A stretch of DNA of 64,000 nt. Source: an uncultured Rhodospirillales bacterium (GTDB lineage Bacteria > Pseudomonadota > Alphaproteobacteria > Acetobacterales > Acetobacteraceae). Positions 38,898 to 48,628 of the stretch are shown one piece after another. Where the stretch lies: contig CAIPLM010000310.1 of NCBI GenBank assembly GCA_903865895.1, positions 1 to 64,000 on the forward strand. Direction: 5' to 3'. The notes beneath the pieces are model-generated. The model did not search any database, was not told where the DNA came from, and was given only the letters and a program-made list of their open reading frames with translations. A program made the position numbers and the translations under genes. Numbering within the stretch: position 1 is the first letter of the stretch; each line of letters begins with the position of its first letter.

Positions 38898-41081
38898 ATG
38901 TCCGACGTTCTGCTGGGTCTGCCGCCGATGCTGTTCATGCCGCAGAAGCAACCCGCGCGCCCGGCGACGCGGCGGCTTGAGGTGGTCAGCGAGTATGAGC
39001 CGGCGGGCGATCAGCCGACCGCGATCCGCGAGCTGGTGGCCGGCGTGCAGGCGGGCGAGCGGGACCAGGTGCTGCTCGGCGTCACCGGTTCGGGCAAGAC
39101 CTTCACCATGGCCAAGGTGATCGAGGCGGTGCAGAAGCCGACGCTGGTGCTGGCGCCCAACAAGACGCTGGCGGCGCAGCTCTACGCGGAAATGAAGTCC
39201 TTCTTCCCCAACAACGCGGTGGAATACTTCGTCTCCTACTACGACTACTACCAGCCTGAGGCCTACGTTCCGCGCACCGACACCTATATCGAGAAAGACT
39301 CGCAGATCAACGAGCAGATCGACCGCATGCGCCATGCCGCCACGCAGGCGATGCTGGAGCGCAATGACGTCATCGTCGTCGCCTCGGTCTCGTGCATTTA
39401 CGGTATCGGCTCGGTCGAGACCTACTCGAAGATGGTGGTGAAGCTCGATGTCGGCGGGCGGATCGATCGCGACAAGCTGGCCAAGGGGCTGGTGGAGCTG
39501 CAGTACCGCCGCAATGACGCCGCCTTCCAGCGCGGCACCTTCCGGCTGCGCGGCGAGGTGGTGGACGTCTATCCCGCCCAGTACGAGGACCGCGCCTGGC
39601 GCGTCTCGCTGTTCGGCGACGAGATCGAGGCGATCAGCGAGTTCGATCCGCTGACCGGCGAGGTGACGGCCAAGCTCGACACCATCACCATCTACGCCAA
39701 CAGCCACTACGTGACGCCGCGCCCGACTCTGACCCAGGCGGTGCGGGACATCAAGGTGGAACTCAAGGACAGGCTCGACCACTTCGTCGCCACCGGCAAG
39801 CTGCTGGAGGCCGAGCGGCTGCAACAGAAGACGACGTTCGACATCGAGATGATGGAGACCACCGGGGCCTGCAAGTCGATCGAGAATTATTCGCGCTACC
39901 TCTCCGGCCGCAAGCCGGGTGAGCCGCCGCCGACGCTGTTCGAGTATCTGCCGGAGAACGCGCTGCTGGTGGTGGATGAGAGCCACGTGACCGTGCCGCA
40001 GCTGGGCGGCATGTTCCGCGGCGACTATGCGCGCAAGTCGATCCTCGCCGATTACGGCTTCCGCCTGCCCTCCTGCATCGACAACCGGCCGCTGAAATTC
40101 GAGGAGTGGGAGCGCTTCCGCCCGCAAACCGTGTTCGTCAGCGCGACGCCCGGCCCTTGGGAGATGGAGCGCACCCAGGGCGTGTTCGCCGAACAGGTGA
40201 TCCGCCCGACCGGGCTGATCGACCCGGTGACGGATATCCGCCCGGTTGAGCGCCAGGTAGATGATTTGCTGGCGGAAATCCGCATCGTGGCGGCCGCCGG
40301 CGGGCGGGTGCTGGTGACGGTGCTGACCAAGCGGATGGCCGAGGACCTCACCGAGTATCTCAATGAGCAGGGCGTGCGGGTGCGCTATCTGCACTCCGAC
40401 GTCGATACGCTGGAGCGCATCGAGATCATCCGCGACCTGCGGCTCGGCGTGTTCGACGTGCTGATCGGCATCAACCTGCTGCGCGAAGGGCTGGATATCC
40501 CGGAATGCGCGCTGGTGGCGATCCTGGATGCCGACAAGGAGGGCTTCCTGCGCAGCAAGACCAGCCTGATCCAGACGATCGGCCGCGCCGCGCGCAATAT
40601 TGACGGGCGGGTGATCCTCTATGCCGACGTGATGACCGCGAGTCTGCGCTACGCGATCGAGGAAACGGAGCGGCGGCGCAACAAGCAGCGCGCCTGGAAC
40701 GAGGCGCACGGCATCACCCCGCAGGGCATCCGCAAGCAGATCGGCAAGGTGCTGGAGAGCGTGTTCGAGCAGGACTACGTGACGGTGGCGCCGGTGAAGG
40801 GCACCACCGCCGAGTTCGTCGGCAAGGACCTCAAGGCGAGCATCGCCGAGTTGGAGAAGCGCATGCGCACAGCTGCGGGGAACCTCGAATTCGAGGAGGC
40901 GGCGCGGTTGCGCGACGAGATCCGCCGGCTCGAGGCGCTCGATCTTGGTCTCGCGCCGCCCCCGGTCGCCACCGCCGTCAGCCGCGCCAAGCGGGACTGG
41001 ATGCCGGAGCCGATGGGGCCGGGCGGCGGGGGCTGGGACCCGAAGAAGGCCAAGGGGGGTGGGCGGCGGCGGGGGCGATAA
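38898..41081 (+). CDS. uvrB: UvrABC system protein B
   Basis: Damage-verifying helicase-like subunit of nucleotide excision repair. The 727-residue product has Walker A GVTGSGKT at 61-68, the DNA-threading beta-hairpin [12 protein letters not shown], the DEAD-like motif [10 protein letters not shown], helicase motifs VSATPGPWE and QTIGRAARN, and the C-terminal UVR domain ([24 protein letters not shown]) that binds UvrC. A Gly/Pro/Arg-rich tail of about 40 residues follows, as in other alphaproteobacteria. The start at 38898 has AGGAGG at 38884-38889. Frame is open upstream but non-coding in character. Confidence 0.97.
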   Translation: MSDVLLGLPPMLFMPQKQPARPATRRLEVVSEYEPAGDQPTAIRELVAGVQAGERDQVLLGVTGSGKTFTMAKVIEAVQKPTLVLAPNKTLAAQLYAEMKSFFPNNAVEYFVSYYDYYQPEAYVPRTDTYIEKDSQINEQIDRMRHAATQAMLERNDVIVVASVSCIYGIGSVETYSKMVVKLDVGGRIDRDKLAKGLVELQYRRNDAAFQRGTFRLRGEVVDVYPAQYEDRAWRVSLFGDEIEAISEFDPLTGEVTAKLDTITIYANSHYVTPRPTLTQAVRDIKVELKDRLDHFVATGKLLEAERLQQKTTFDIEMMETTGACKSIENYSRYLSGRKPGEPPPTLFEYLPENALLVVDESHVTVPQLGGMFRGDYARKSILADYGFRLPSCIDNRPLKFEEWERFRPQTVFVSATPGPWEMERTQGVFAEQVIRPTGLIDPVTDIRPVERQVDDLLAEIRIVAAAGGRVLVTVLTKRMAEDLTEYLNEQGVRVRYLHSDVDTLERIEIIRDLRLGVFDVLIGINLLREGLDIPECALVAILDADKEGFLRSKTSLIQTIGRAARNIDGRVILYADVMTASLRYAIEETERRRNKQRAWNEAHGITPQGIRKQIGKVLESVFEQDYVTVAPVKGTTAEFVGKDLKASIAELEKRMRTAAGNLEFEEAARLRDEIRRLEALDLGLAPPPVATAVSRAKRDWMPEPMGPGGGGWDPKKAKGGGRRRGR

Positions 41082-41107
41082 CGAAAGGACGCAAGACGTT
41101 CGGTCGA

Positions 41108-41875
41108 TCAGATGTCGAGTTTGAACCCGCCGACCCTGAGGGAATAGCCGGGCATGTGCAGCGGCTCCGGCTTGTAGCCGAAGCTTGCCATGGCGGCGGC
41201 GCAATCGGCCTCGATGGCGGCGGGCTGGCCGGGGGCGAGCATGCGGCGCCAGCGGCCGATTTCGCCATCGCGTCCAGCGTGGTGGCGGTGCCATTGGGTG
41301 GCGGGATCGTAGAAATCGCCGGAGCGCGGATCATGCCGCGCCGCCGGATCGTCCTTCATCGCGCCGATGAATTTCTCCACCACCTGGCGCTGGTGGGCGG
41401 CGAAAATGCCGAGGGCGACGGAGGGATCGAGTTCCACCCCCAAGGCCGCGGCGATACGCAGCACAGTCTCGGGGTCTTCCGAGAAACGGTCCTCGAAGCG
41501 GAGCACCAGCGGGTTGGCGCGCTCCATCAGCCGGGCGGTGAAATTGGCCGATTTGGTGACGGTCTGGCCGGCCTGCTCGAAGCCGAAATGCTGGTAGCGG
41601 ATCAACGAGGTGACGGCATCGCGCGGGTCGCGGATGGTGGCGATGATGGCCGGCGATTGCGCCAAAAGGGCGTCGGCGGCATTTCGCGGCAGGTCATGCG
41701 TCTTCACCACATGCAGCGAGGCGTCGTCCTCGATGCCGGCGAGATCGGCCACCGTGTTGGCGAAGCGGCTGGTGCGCCGCCGCGCCGGGTAGGTGGCGGC
41801 GGCGATGGCGCGGATGACGTTATAGGCCCAGGTGGAGCCCGAGGCGTACATGCCAGCGCACCAGAAAACGCTCAT
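41108..41875 (-). CDS. Sulfotransferase-like protein (tandem copy 1)
   Basis: A 255-residue P-loop protein of the PAPS-dependent sulfotransferase superfamily. The 5'-phosphosulfate-binding loop is CAGMYASGSTWAYN at about residues 6-19, and the 3'-phosphate-binding motif is ATIRDPRDAVTSLIRYQ. Such enzymes transfer sulfate from PAPS to hydroxyl groups on glycans, lipids or small molecules. It is a paralogue of the gene three bases upstream (residues around GSTW, RDPRDAV, YDPATQWHRHHAGRDGEIGRWRR match closely). The acceptor is unknown. Confidence 0.82.
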   Translation of the reverse strand: MSVFWCAGMYASGSTWAYNVIRAIAAATYPARRRTSRFANTVADLAGIEDDASLHVVKTHDLPRNAADALLAQSPAIIATIRDPRDAVTSLIRYQHFGFEQAGQTVTKSANFTARLMERANPLVLRFEDRFSEDPETVLRIAAALGVELDPSVALGIFAAHQRQVVEKFIGAMKDDPAARHDPRSGDFYDPATQWHRHHAGRDGEIGRWRRMLAPGQPAAIEADCAAAMASFGYKPEPLHMPGYSLRVGGFKLDI

Positions 41876-41878
41876 CGC

Positions 41879-42649
41879 TCAGTCGAACTTGAAGTCGACG
41901 CCGCCGAGCCGGGCCGTGCTGCTGGCCGCCTTGGCGGTGGCGGAGCGCTCGTAGCCCGCCTGGTCCATCCAGTCGCCGAGCATGACCTCGATTTCGCGGA
42001 TATGCATCTCCGGCATCGCCCGCCGCCAACGGCCGACCTCGCCGGTGCGGCCGCCATGGTGCTTGTGCCACTGGGTCTCGGGGTCATAGACGTCCCCGGT
42101 CACCTGGCCGCGTTGGGCGCGGGAGAGCGTGTCGAGGCTGCCGATCAGTCGCTCCACCGCCGCGCGGCTGTTCTCCGCGAAAATCCGCGCCGCCGCCGCC
42201 GCATCGACGCGGGCGCCGATCGCCTCGGCGATGCGGGCGATGCTCTCCGCGTTCTCGGTGAAGCCCGATTCATACCGCAGCACCAGCGCCCCAGCCCGCT
42301 GCGCGGTGGCGGCGACGAAGCGGGCCGAGCGGTTCACCGCGGCCAGCGCGAGGCCGAAGGGGAAGCCCTGATAGAGCATCAGCGACACCACGGCGTCCCG
42401 CGGGTCGCGAATGGTGGTCACCACACGCGGCTGCTGGCGATGCAGCAGCACCGCCGCGTCATCCGGCAGGTCATGCGACTTGATGACGTGAACGCTGCCT
42501 TCCTCGGTCACCCGCGCGAGATCCGCCATGGAGCTGGCGAACAGGGCGTGCACCGGGCGGGCCGAATCGATCGCCGCCAGGCCGCGCATGACGTTGAACA
42601 CCCAGGTCGACCCCGAGCCATACATGCCGGCACACCAGATCACGCTCAT
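41879..42649 (-). CDS. Sulfotransferase-like protein (tandem copy 2)
   Basis: A 256-residue paralogue of its downstream neighbour with the same landmarks: CAGMYGSGSTWVFN, VKSHD-like segment (VIKSHDLPDDA), TTIRDPRDAVVSLMLYQ and YDPETQWHKHHGGRTGEVGRWRR. The overall shape is the same but much of the middle is diverged, so the duplication is old. It starts three bases after the stop of the enoyl-CoA hydratase gene and so belongs to the same transcript as the CoA-linked catabolic genes upstream. Confidence 0.82.
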   Translation of the reverse strand: MSVIWCAGMYGSGSTWVFNVMRGLAAIDSARPVHALFASSMADLARVTEEGSVHVIKSHDLPDDAAVLLHRQQPRVVTTIRDPRDAVVSLMLYQGFPFGLALAAVNRSARFVAATAQRAGALVLRYESGFTENAESIARIAEAIGARVDAAAAARIFAENSRAAVERLIGSLDTLSRAQRGQVTGDVYDPETQWHKHHGGRTGEVGRWRRAMPEMHIREIEVMLGDWMDQAGYERSATAKAASSTARLGGVDFKFD

Positions 42650-42652
42650 GGT

Positions 42653-43450
42653 TCAGCGCCCCTTCCAGGCCGGCTTGCGCTTTTCCATGAAGGCGGTGCG
42701 GCCTTCGCGGTAATCCTCGCTGTCAAAGCAGGCGAGCACGGCGGCGTTGATGGCGGCGAGATCGCGCTCGGACTCCGCCTGGATGGTGCCGTTGACCGCC
42801 ATCTTCATCGCCTTCACCGAGAGCGGCGCGTTGTCGGCGATGGTGCGGGCGAGTTCGTAGACGGTGGTGTTGAGGTCCTCGTCCGCCACCACCTGGTTCA
42901 CCAGCCCGATCCGCCCGGCCTCGGCGGCATCGATGCGGTTGCCGGTGAACAGCAGCGTGCGGGCATGCGCCTGGCCGACCAGGGAGACCAGCTTGCGCAC
43001 CATGTCGAACCCATAGGCGATGCCGAGCTTGGCGGCGGGGATGCCGAATTCGCTGTCCACCGCGGCGATCCGCACATCGGCCTGCATGGCGATGCCGAGC
43101 CCGCCGCCGAGGCAGAAGCCGCGGATGCGGGCGATCACCGGCTTGGGAAAGCCAGCGAGGCGGGCGCGGCCGGCCGAGGTCAGACGGTCATATTCCAGCT
43201 GGGCATTTGCATTGGCGCGCTGCTGCTCGAACTGGCTGATATCGGCGCCGGAGACGAAGGCCTTATGGCCCGCGCCCGTCATCACCACCGCGCGCACGGC
43301 GTCGGATGCCTCGAAATCATCGAGGATCTCGGTCAGCCCGTGCCACATGTTGACCGACATGGCGTTGCGCTTTTCGGGCTGGTTGAAGGTGATGAGGCCG
43401 ATGCCCTCCTCCACCTCCGCCAGCATTTTTCCGTCTGCGTAGGACTTCAT
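42653..43450 (-). CDS. Enoyl-CoA hydratase/isomerase-family protein
   Basis: A 265-residue crotonase-fold protein with oxyanion segments AGHKAFVSGADISQF and RGFCLGGGLGIAMQADVRIA. At the positions of the two catalytic acids the segment reads GIPAAKLGIAYG: the first usual Glu is Ala, so hydration of a simple enoyl-CoA may not be its reaction; carnitinyl-CoA-type or racemase members also vary here. It overlaps the CoA-transferase stop/start by four bases (ATGA), which points to a shared acyl-CoA substrate. Confidence 0.87.
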   Translation of the reverse strand: MKSYADGKMLAEVEEGIGLITFNQPEKRNAMSVNMWHGLTEILDDFEASDAVRAVVMTGAGHKAFVSGADISQFEQQRANANAQLEYDRLTSAGRARLAGFPKPVIARIRGFCLGGGLGIAMQADVRIAAVDSEFGIPAAKLGIAYGFDMVRKLVSLVGQAHARTLLFTGNRIDAAEAGRIGLVNQVVADEDLNTTVYELARTIADNAPLSVKAMKMAVNGTIQAESERDLAAINAAVLACFDSEDYREGRTAFMEKRKPAWKGR

Positions 43451-44652
43451 ACGATGGCCTTCTTGCTGCGCAGGGTGGCGATGTCATCGGCGGAGAGGCC
43501 GGCCTCGGCGAGGATGGCATCCGTGTCGGCCGCAAGGTCCCGCGTGGCGATGCGAATGTCGCGGCGATGGCCGGAGATGTTGATCGCGGACGCGACGACA
43601 TCCTTGGTGCCGAGGCGGGGATGCGCCATCGGCACGGCCATGCCGAGATGCTTCACCTGCGGATCGGCGAACACCTTGTCGATGGTGTTGATCGGCCCGC
43701 ACGGCACGCCGGCATTCTCGAACAGCTCGATCCAATGATCGGAGGGCATGGTTTTGGTCACTTCCCCGATCGCCGCGTTGATCGCCTTGCGATCGGCGCT
43801 GCGGCCCTTCTGGGTCGACCATTCCGGCTTGGTGGTCCACTCCGGATGGCCGCTCACCTCGGCGAAGCGCTCCCACAGCCGGCCGGAGGAGGCGGCGATG
43901 TTGATGTAGCCGTCGGCGGTGGGGAACACGCCGGTGGGAATGCCGGTCGGGTGGTCGTTGCCGGCCTGGCCGGCGACCTCCTGATCCATCGTCCAGCGCG
44001 AGCCCTGGAAATCCAGCATGAAGATCTGCGCTTCGAGCAGGCTGGTGGTCACCCAGCGGCCGACCCCGGTGGTCTCGCGCTCATAGATCGCCATCATGGT
44101 GCCGAGCGCCAGCAGATTGCCGGCGGTCAGGTCGTCGATCGGGATGCCCACCCGCATCGGCCCGCGGCCAGGTTCACCGGTGATCGACATCAGGCCGCCC
44201 ATGCCCTGGGCGATCTGGTCCACGCCCGCGCGCTTGCCGTAGGGCCCGTCCTGGCCGAAGCCGGAGATCGAGGCGTAGACGATGCGCGGGTTGATGGCGC
44301 GGATGGTCTCGTAATCCACCTTGAGGCGGTGCTTCACGTTGGCCCGCATGTTCTCGACCACGATATCCGCGGTGGCCGCCAGCTTCATGAACACCGCATG
44401 GCCCTCGGGGGATTTGAGGTCGATGCACATGGTGCGCTTGTTGCGATGCAGGTTCTGGAAGTCCGAGCCGTCGCGGTTGCCGGTGATGCCCTCGCCATCG
44501 CCCGGCGGAGGCTCGATGCGGATCACGTTGGCGCCCCAGTCGGCGAGATGGCGCACGCAGGTGGGCCCGGCGCGGGCGAGGGTGAGGTCCAGCACCGTCA
44601 GGCGGGCGAGCGGCAGGGCGCTGCCGGCGGGGGGAGAGGTATCGTCGGGCAT
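43447..44652 (-). CDS. CaiB/BaiF class III CoA-transferase
   Basis: A 401-residue family III CoA-transferase, which moves CoA between carboxylic acids via an Asp-anhydride. The N-terminal half has LTVLDLTLARAGPTCVRHLADWGANVIRIEPP and KRTMCIDLKSPEG; the catalytic Asp is expected in PIDDLTAGNLLA. The remaining pattern (YERETTGVGRWVTTSLLEAQ) is that of formyl-CoA and carnitine CoA-transferases. With the enoyl-CoA hydratase downstream and an oxygenase upstream it seems to activate an unusual acid for degradation. Confidence 0.92.
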   Translation of the reverse strand: MPDDTSPPAGSALPLARLTVLDLTLARAGPTCVRHLADWGANVIRIEPPPGDGEGITGNRDGSDFQNLHRNKRTMCIDLKSPEGHAVFMKLAATADIVVENMRANVKHRLKVDYETIRAINPRIVYASISGFGQDGPYGKRAGVDQIAQGMGGLMSITGEPGRGPMRVGIPIDDLTAGNLLALGTMMAIYERETTGVGRWVTTSLLEAQIFMLDFQGSRWTMDQEVAGQAGNDHPTGIPTGVFPTADGYINIAASSGRLWERFAEVSGHPEWTTKPEWSTQKGRSADRKAINAAIGEVTKTMPSDHWIELFENAGVPCGPINTIDKVFADPQVKHLGMAVPMAHPRLGTKDVVASAINISGHRRDIRIATRDLAADTDAILAEAGLSADDIATLRSKKAIV

Positions 44653-44669
44653 GAGGCGGGTCCTTGAGG

Positions 44670-45743
44670 TCAGGCGGGGATGCGAAGGCCGGTCGCCGGC
44701 TGGAGGACGCCGCCGCGCAGCGCGCCGGGGGCGATGCTGCCCCAGAGGGTGTCGAACCCCTCGGGCAATGCGCGGCTATTGGGCATGGCGAGCCAGAGGC
44801 GGAACAGCAGGCGCTCCTGGTGGCTGGCCGCATCGTCGGCATAGGCGGTGCGGCCGTGATAGATCACGTGGTTATTGAGCAGCTGGATGTCGCCCGGCAC
44901 GAAGGCGGAGAGGGCGCAGATCTCCTCGGCCACCGCGGCCAGCAGATCGAGCGCCTCGTTCTGCGCCGCCGTGAGGCGGGGCACCCAGGCGACTTCCTGC
45001 GCCTGCTCGACATAGGTGCGCGAATACTGGCTGGTGATCTTGCCGTCGCGGAAGCCGAAGACGGGCTGGGCGAAGACGTTGTCCTTCGACACCCCATCCT
45101 CATCGCGCGGGCGCATGCGCCAGTAGTCGTGGCACAGGACCTCCAGCAAATCCGGCCGGCGGCGCAGGATTTCGTTGTGGATGGCGGGGATGGAGGCGAG
45201 CTTGGAGATGCCGCCCTCCCGCGCATTGCGGGCGCACAGCAGGGCGATGACGTCGCAGCGGTCGGTATGCCAGCGCAGCGGGCCGGTAGAGCGCGAGCGG
45301 GCGCGGGCGGAGGCGACGGCGCCCTCGGCGGTTTCATCGAAGGTCTTGGTGGCGAGCTTGGTCTCGTCGCGCACCTCGCCCATGATTTCGCCCGAGGCAT
45401 TCTGGTAGATGGCGGTGCCGAGATGGCGGCCAATGCCCCAGAAGATCTGGCGCAGATCGTCATCCCCATAGCGCGTGGGGTCGATCCCGCGCAGGCGCAC
45501 GGCGCCGCGACCGTTTTCGAGCTCGTCGGAGATATCCTCCAGCAGCTCGGCGGTCTGCGGCAGCGGGAAATCCTCGGCGCCGAAGCCGAACAGCTTGGTG
45601 CCGCGGCGTTTCAGCGCCTGCAGCGCCGCATCGATCTCGGCGAGATGGGCGGGGGAGAAGCTGCGGATCCAGTCGCCGGCGCGGTCGAGTTCAGCGCCGG
45701 TCCAGACGGCGCGGCCGGTCAGCATCTGACGGGGAGCGGTCAT
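44670..45743 (-). CDS. TauD/TfdA-family Fe(II)/2-oxoglutarate oxygenase
   Basis: A 357-residue member of the TauD/TfdA superfamily (non-haem iron hydroxylase). The iron-binding HxD is in LRWHTDRCDV and the distal His is in LNNHVIYHGRTAY; LFRLWLAMPNSR supplies the Arg that binds 2-oxoglutarate. The ATG at 45743 follows GGAGGA; another ATG four codons upstream lacks one. It lies 17 bases upstream of the CoA-transferase in the same direction, so it may hydroxylate the acid, or free it from an N- or S-linked precursor, before CoA transfer (inference). Confidence 0.87.
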   Translation of the reverse strand: MTAPRQMLTGRAVWTGAELDRAGDWIRSFSPAHLAEIDAALQALKRRGTKLFGFGAEDFPLPQTAELLEDISDELENGRGAVRLRGIDPTRYGDDDLRQIFWGIGRHLGTAIYQNASGEIMGEVRDETKLATKTFDETAEGAVASARARSRSTGPLRWHTDRCDVIALLCARNAREGGISKLASIPAIHNEILRRRPDLLEVLCHDYWRMRPRDEDGVSKDNVFAQPVFGFRDGKITSQYSRTYVEQAQEVAWVPRLTAAQNEALDLLAAVAEEICALSAFVPGDIQLLNNHVIYHGRTAYADDAASHQERLLFRLWLAMPNSRALPEGFDTLWGSIAPGALRGGVLQPATGLRIPA

Positions 45744-45791
45744 GGTGTCCTCCAAGAGTTGACGGGAGGTTTCGCCGATGGGGCGGGGAAG

Positions 45792-47009
45792 TCAACCGGC
45801 ATCGCGGGAGACCAGCAGGCGGTAGACCACGAAGCTCGCGATTCCTCCGGCACCCATGAACAGGGCCATCGGGAGTACCGTCTGGTTCAAAAGGGCACCC
45901 GCAATTGCGCCAAATGCCGCCCCGCTGCCGAACTGGATGACGCCGAGCAGCGAGGAGGCGGTGCCGGCCATGTGCGGGTAGCGCTGCAGGGCGCAGGCGG
46001 TGGCGTTGGGGGCGACGAAGCTCATCCCCCCGATCAGCCCGGTGGCCAGCAGCACGAAGGGGAACCAGCCGAGCGCCCCGGTGGTGGATTCGATGATGCC
46101 GCAGACGATCAGCCCGCAGCCGGCGATCAGCGGCGCCCAGGTGGCCCGGCGCAGCATCACTTCCGCCCCCACGCGGCGGGTCAGCCGGCTGTTGATCGAG
46201 GCGCCGATGGTCATGGTGATGACGGTGGCGCCGAACACGAAGGAGTAGGTCGCCGGCGCCAGGCCGTAGATGCCGATCAGCACGAAAGAGGACAGCGAGA
46301 TGAAGGAGAACATCGCGCCGAACAGAAAGCCGGTGGTGAGCGCATAGCCGAGGAAGGTGCCCGAGCGCAGCAATTCGGCGAAGCGCGCGATGATGCCGCC
46401 AAAGGCGAGCGGGCCGCGATGCTCCGGCCGTAGGGTCTCCCGCGTCACCATCAGCGCCATGCACAGCGACAGGGCGCCGAACACCGCCAGCGTGGTGAAG
46501 ATTGCCCGCCAGCCGAAGAAATACATCACCTGGCTGCCGATCAACGGCGCCAGCATCGGCGCCATCGAGGAGGAGGCCATGAGGATCGACATCACCTGCG
46601 CCGCCTGGTCACGCTCCGCGAGGTCGCGCACCATGGTGCGCGCCATCACCGGCGGCGCGCAGGCGGCGAGGCCCTGGATGAAGCGCAACAGGATGAGCTG
46701 CGGCGCCGATTGGGCCAGCAGGCACAGCACCGAGACGGCGATGTAGAGCACGATCCCGGCGATCAGCACCGGGCGGCGGCCGAAATAGTCGCCGAGCGGG
46801 CCGTAGACGATCTGCCCGAAGCCGAAGGCCACCATGAAGGCGGAAAGGCTGAGCTGCACCTGGGAGGCGGAACTGCCGAACTCCGACCGGATGGTCGGGA
46901 AGGCCGGCAAATACATGTCGATCGACATCGGCGCGAAAGCCGTCAGCATCGCCAGCGAGGCGATGAGGAGGGGGGTAATAGGTTGTCGGGGCGCCCGGAT
47001 GCTGTTCAT
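45792..47009 (-). CDS. Bcr/CflA-family multidrug efflux MFS transporter
   Basis: A 405-residue major facilitator with twelve membrane segments. The N-terminal motif AFAPMSIDMYLPAFP is the hallmark of the Bcr/CflA (DHA1) drug-exporter group; the loop 2-3 motif GPLGDYFGRRPVL is standard for MFS proteins. It lies 48 bases upstream of the oxygenase gene on the same strand, but whether it exports something related to that pathway is unclear. The start at 47009 gives a short cytoplasmic tail; an upstream ATG at 47048 would lengthen it by 13 residues. Confidence 0.9.
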   Translation of the reverse strand: MNSIRAPRQPITPLLIASLAMLTAFAPMSIDMYLPAFPTIRSEFGSSASQVQLSLSAFMVAFGFGQIVYGPLGDYFGRRPVLIAGIVLYIAVSVLCLLAQSAPQLILLRFIQGLAACAPPVMARTMVRDLAERDQAAQVMSILMASSSMAPMLAPLIGSQVMYFFGWRAIFTTLAVFGALSLCMALMVTRETLRPEHRGPLAFGGIIARFAELLRSGTFLGYALTTGFLFGAMFSFISLSSFVLIGIYGLAPATYSFVFGATVITMTIGASINSRLTRRVGAEVMLRRATWAPLIAGCGLIVCGIIESTTGALGWFPFVLLATGLIGGMSFVAPNATACALQRYPHMAGTASSLLGVIQFGSGAAFGAIAGALLNQTVLPMALFMGAGGIASFVVYRLLVSRDAG

Positions 47010-47013
47010 CGCC

Positions 47014-47244
47014 TCACGCCGCCGCGGCAGGTGTACGGGCGACGACAAGCAGATAGTCCCCGGTACCGCCCATCTCTATCGCCGCCGAGCGCATGGAGGG
47101 AATGAGCGTTGGATGATCGCAGGGATCACCGGTGCCGGGATCGATCATGCCCATCGCCGCGATCATCGGCCATGGCCAGAGCCGCGCGCGGCCGCACAGG
47201 CCGGTCACGCATTCCTTGTCGTGGCTCGGAATGAGGTTATGCAT
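47014..47244 (-). CDS. Small hypothetical protein (76 residues)
   Basis: An open frame from ATG at 47244, overlapping the end of the glycosyltransferase gene by eight bases and ending five bases before the MFS start. GGTGAG at a plausible distance could serve as a ribosome site, and third codon positions are strongly G/C, as in real genes here. The product has four Cys and a short hydrophobic run (WPWPMIAAMGM); no family was recognised. It is supported only by position and codon use. Confidence 0.4.
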   Translation of the reverse strand: MHNLIPSHDKECVTGLCGRARLWPWPMIAAMGMIDPGTGDPCDHPTLIPSMRSAAIEMGGTGDYLLVVARTPAAAA

Positions 47245-48301
47245 CGGCCAACTCACCGCGTTCGATGATCGCAGAAACGACGCCGCGCAGAACAGCGTCT
47301 GTGCTATGCCGTTCCAGGAATGTTCGGGCCCCGTGGGCGGAGAGTGCTTCGCCACATGCGGGATCGCCGAGAATCCGGAGAATGGCGGCGCGCAGGGCTG
47401 CGGGATCGCGGGGGGAAACGAGAATTGCGTCTTCGCCATCGGTTGCATATTCGCGGATCGTCAATGTGTCGGTCACAATCACGGGCCGGTTGAGCGCCCA
47501 GGCCTGCAGCATCACCATTTGGCCCGCTGAGATATCGTCCGCGGCGAGCGGAACGACGACGATGTCAGCGGCGGCGACTTGGCGGAGGTATCCCGTGCCA
47601 TAGCAGCGATCGAGGATGACGACGTAGCCGTCTTCCGGCAGCGGAGGGATTGCGGCACGAACGTCACAAATGACCCGTAGTTCGACATCGAGCCCCGCGA
47701 TGGCCGCGAACAAGGTCGGGTAATCACGCGCCGAGCGGCCCGCCGTTACTATGACCGGGCGGATATGCGCGGCCCGTTCCGTGATGGAATCGGCTATGAG
47801 CGTCGATGCCGCATCGACCGATAATCCGTAGGGGACGAAGACGAAATGTGTGCTCGGAAAAAGCACCGCGTAGCGGGTTACCTCGGTGCGTGAATGGACG
47901 ATCGCGAGATCCACAAAACTAAGGACGGCGGAATAATAGGCTCTGCGCATGGCATTGAGGATCAGCGAGCGCCGCGGCGTGAGGATGAACGTATTCACGA
48001 CGATCCGGGTCGCGCGGTGACCACTGAGAAATCGAATAAGCGCGAACACAAAAACTTCGATGTCGTAATTGAGTACGACCGTGTCCGGCGGCGGCGAGCT
48101 TCGGTAGAAAGCCAGGCGGGCGTTATCCAGGGCGACGCGAACCATGCCCGGAAGGCATCGAAACAAGTAGCCGGCCAATGTGCGGTACGAGAGGTCAACA
48201 TATGCGGCGTGAATACGGTGAGGAACGCCGATCGCACGGAGGGCTTGGCCAAACGGCGATTCAGCCGCGTTTCGGGAAAACAGGGGGAAGAAATCGATCA
48301 T
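47237..48301 (-). CDS. GT-B-type glycosyltransferase (group 1-like)
   Basis: A 354-residue protein with a glycosyltransferase GT-B shape. The C-terminal half has a Rossmann-type nucleotide-sugar domain: VIVTAGRSARDYPTLFAAI, VVPLAADDISAGQMVMLQAWALNRPVIVTDT and DAILVSPRDPAALRAAI, the usual GT4 donor-site pattern. The frame is open to an ATG at 48406, but the residues there look non-coding, so ATG 48301 (MIDFFPLFSRN) is preferred, without a clear ribosome site. Base composition is more AT-rich than its neighbours, suggesting transfer. Acceptor and sugar are unknown. Confidence 0.72.
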   Translation of the reverse strand: MIDFFPLFSRNAAESPFGQALRAIGVPHRIHAAYVDLSYRTLAGYLFRCLPGMVRVALDNARLAFYRSSPPPDTVVLNYDIEVFVFALIRFLSGHRATRIVVNTFILTPRRSLILNAMRRAYYSAVLSFVDLAIVHSRTEVTRYAVLFPSTHFVFVPYGLSVDAASTLIADSITERAAHIRPVIVTAGRSARDYPTLFAAIAGLDVELRVICDVRAAIPPLPEDGYVVILDRCYGTGYLRQVAAADIVVVPLAADDISAGQMVMLQAWALNRPVIVTDTLTIREYATDGEDAILVSPRDPAALRAAILRILGDPACGEALSAHGARTFLERHSTDAVLRGVVSAIIERGELADA

Positions 48302-48628
48302 GTCAACATTGTCCCAAAATCGCTTCCTCGTGCCGCATCTGCGCCGGTCCGCGCATGTGTCAAAATGCCGATATAGCAATAATTGAACGGGAGCAAAGCG
48401 CCTCACACGTGGAGCCGAAGCGGCCGATATTTCGGCACGTCGTGATCAGCACCTCGTTCATTGTGATCTCAGCGCAGACGCGCCCGAGACAAACTTGGGT
48501 ATGATCCTGCCGATCGATCGGGGATCAGCACACATCGAATTTCCGCCACGCTCTGATTCCGGTCCGCGGTCAGGCAAACGCCGGCCACGGAAAACCAACA
48601 CGCGGAACACGCGAGCCGCCCGATACGG
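48302..48628. other. Gene-free stretch, 327 bases
   Basis: Between the start of the glycosyltransferase gene and the stop of the binding-protein gene. It is visibly more AT-rich than the surrounding DNA, like the glycosyltransferase itself. I see no convincing gene, repeat or strong hairpin here; it presumably contains the glycosyltransferase promoter. Confidence 0.5.

Noticed and set aside
47245-47448. Longer version of the 76-residue hypothetical protein, extended upstream
   Set aside because: The extension lies entirely within the end of the glycosyltransferase gene in another frame and has a non-coding look.
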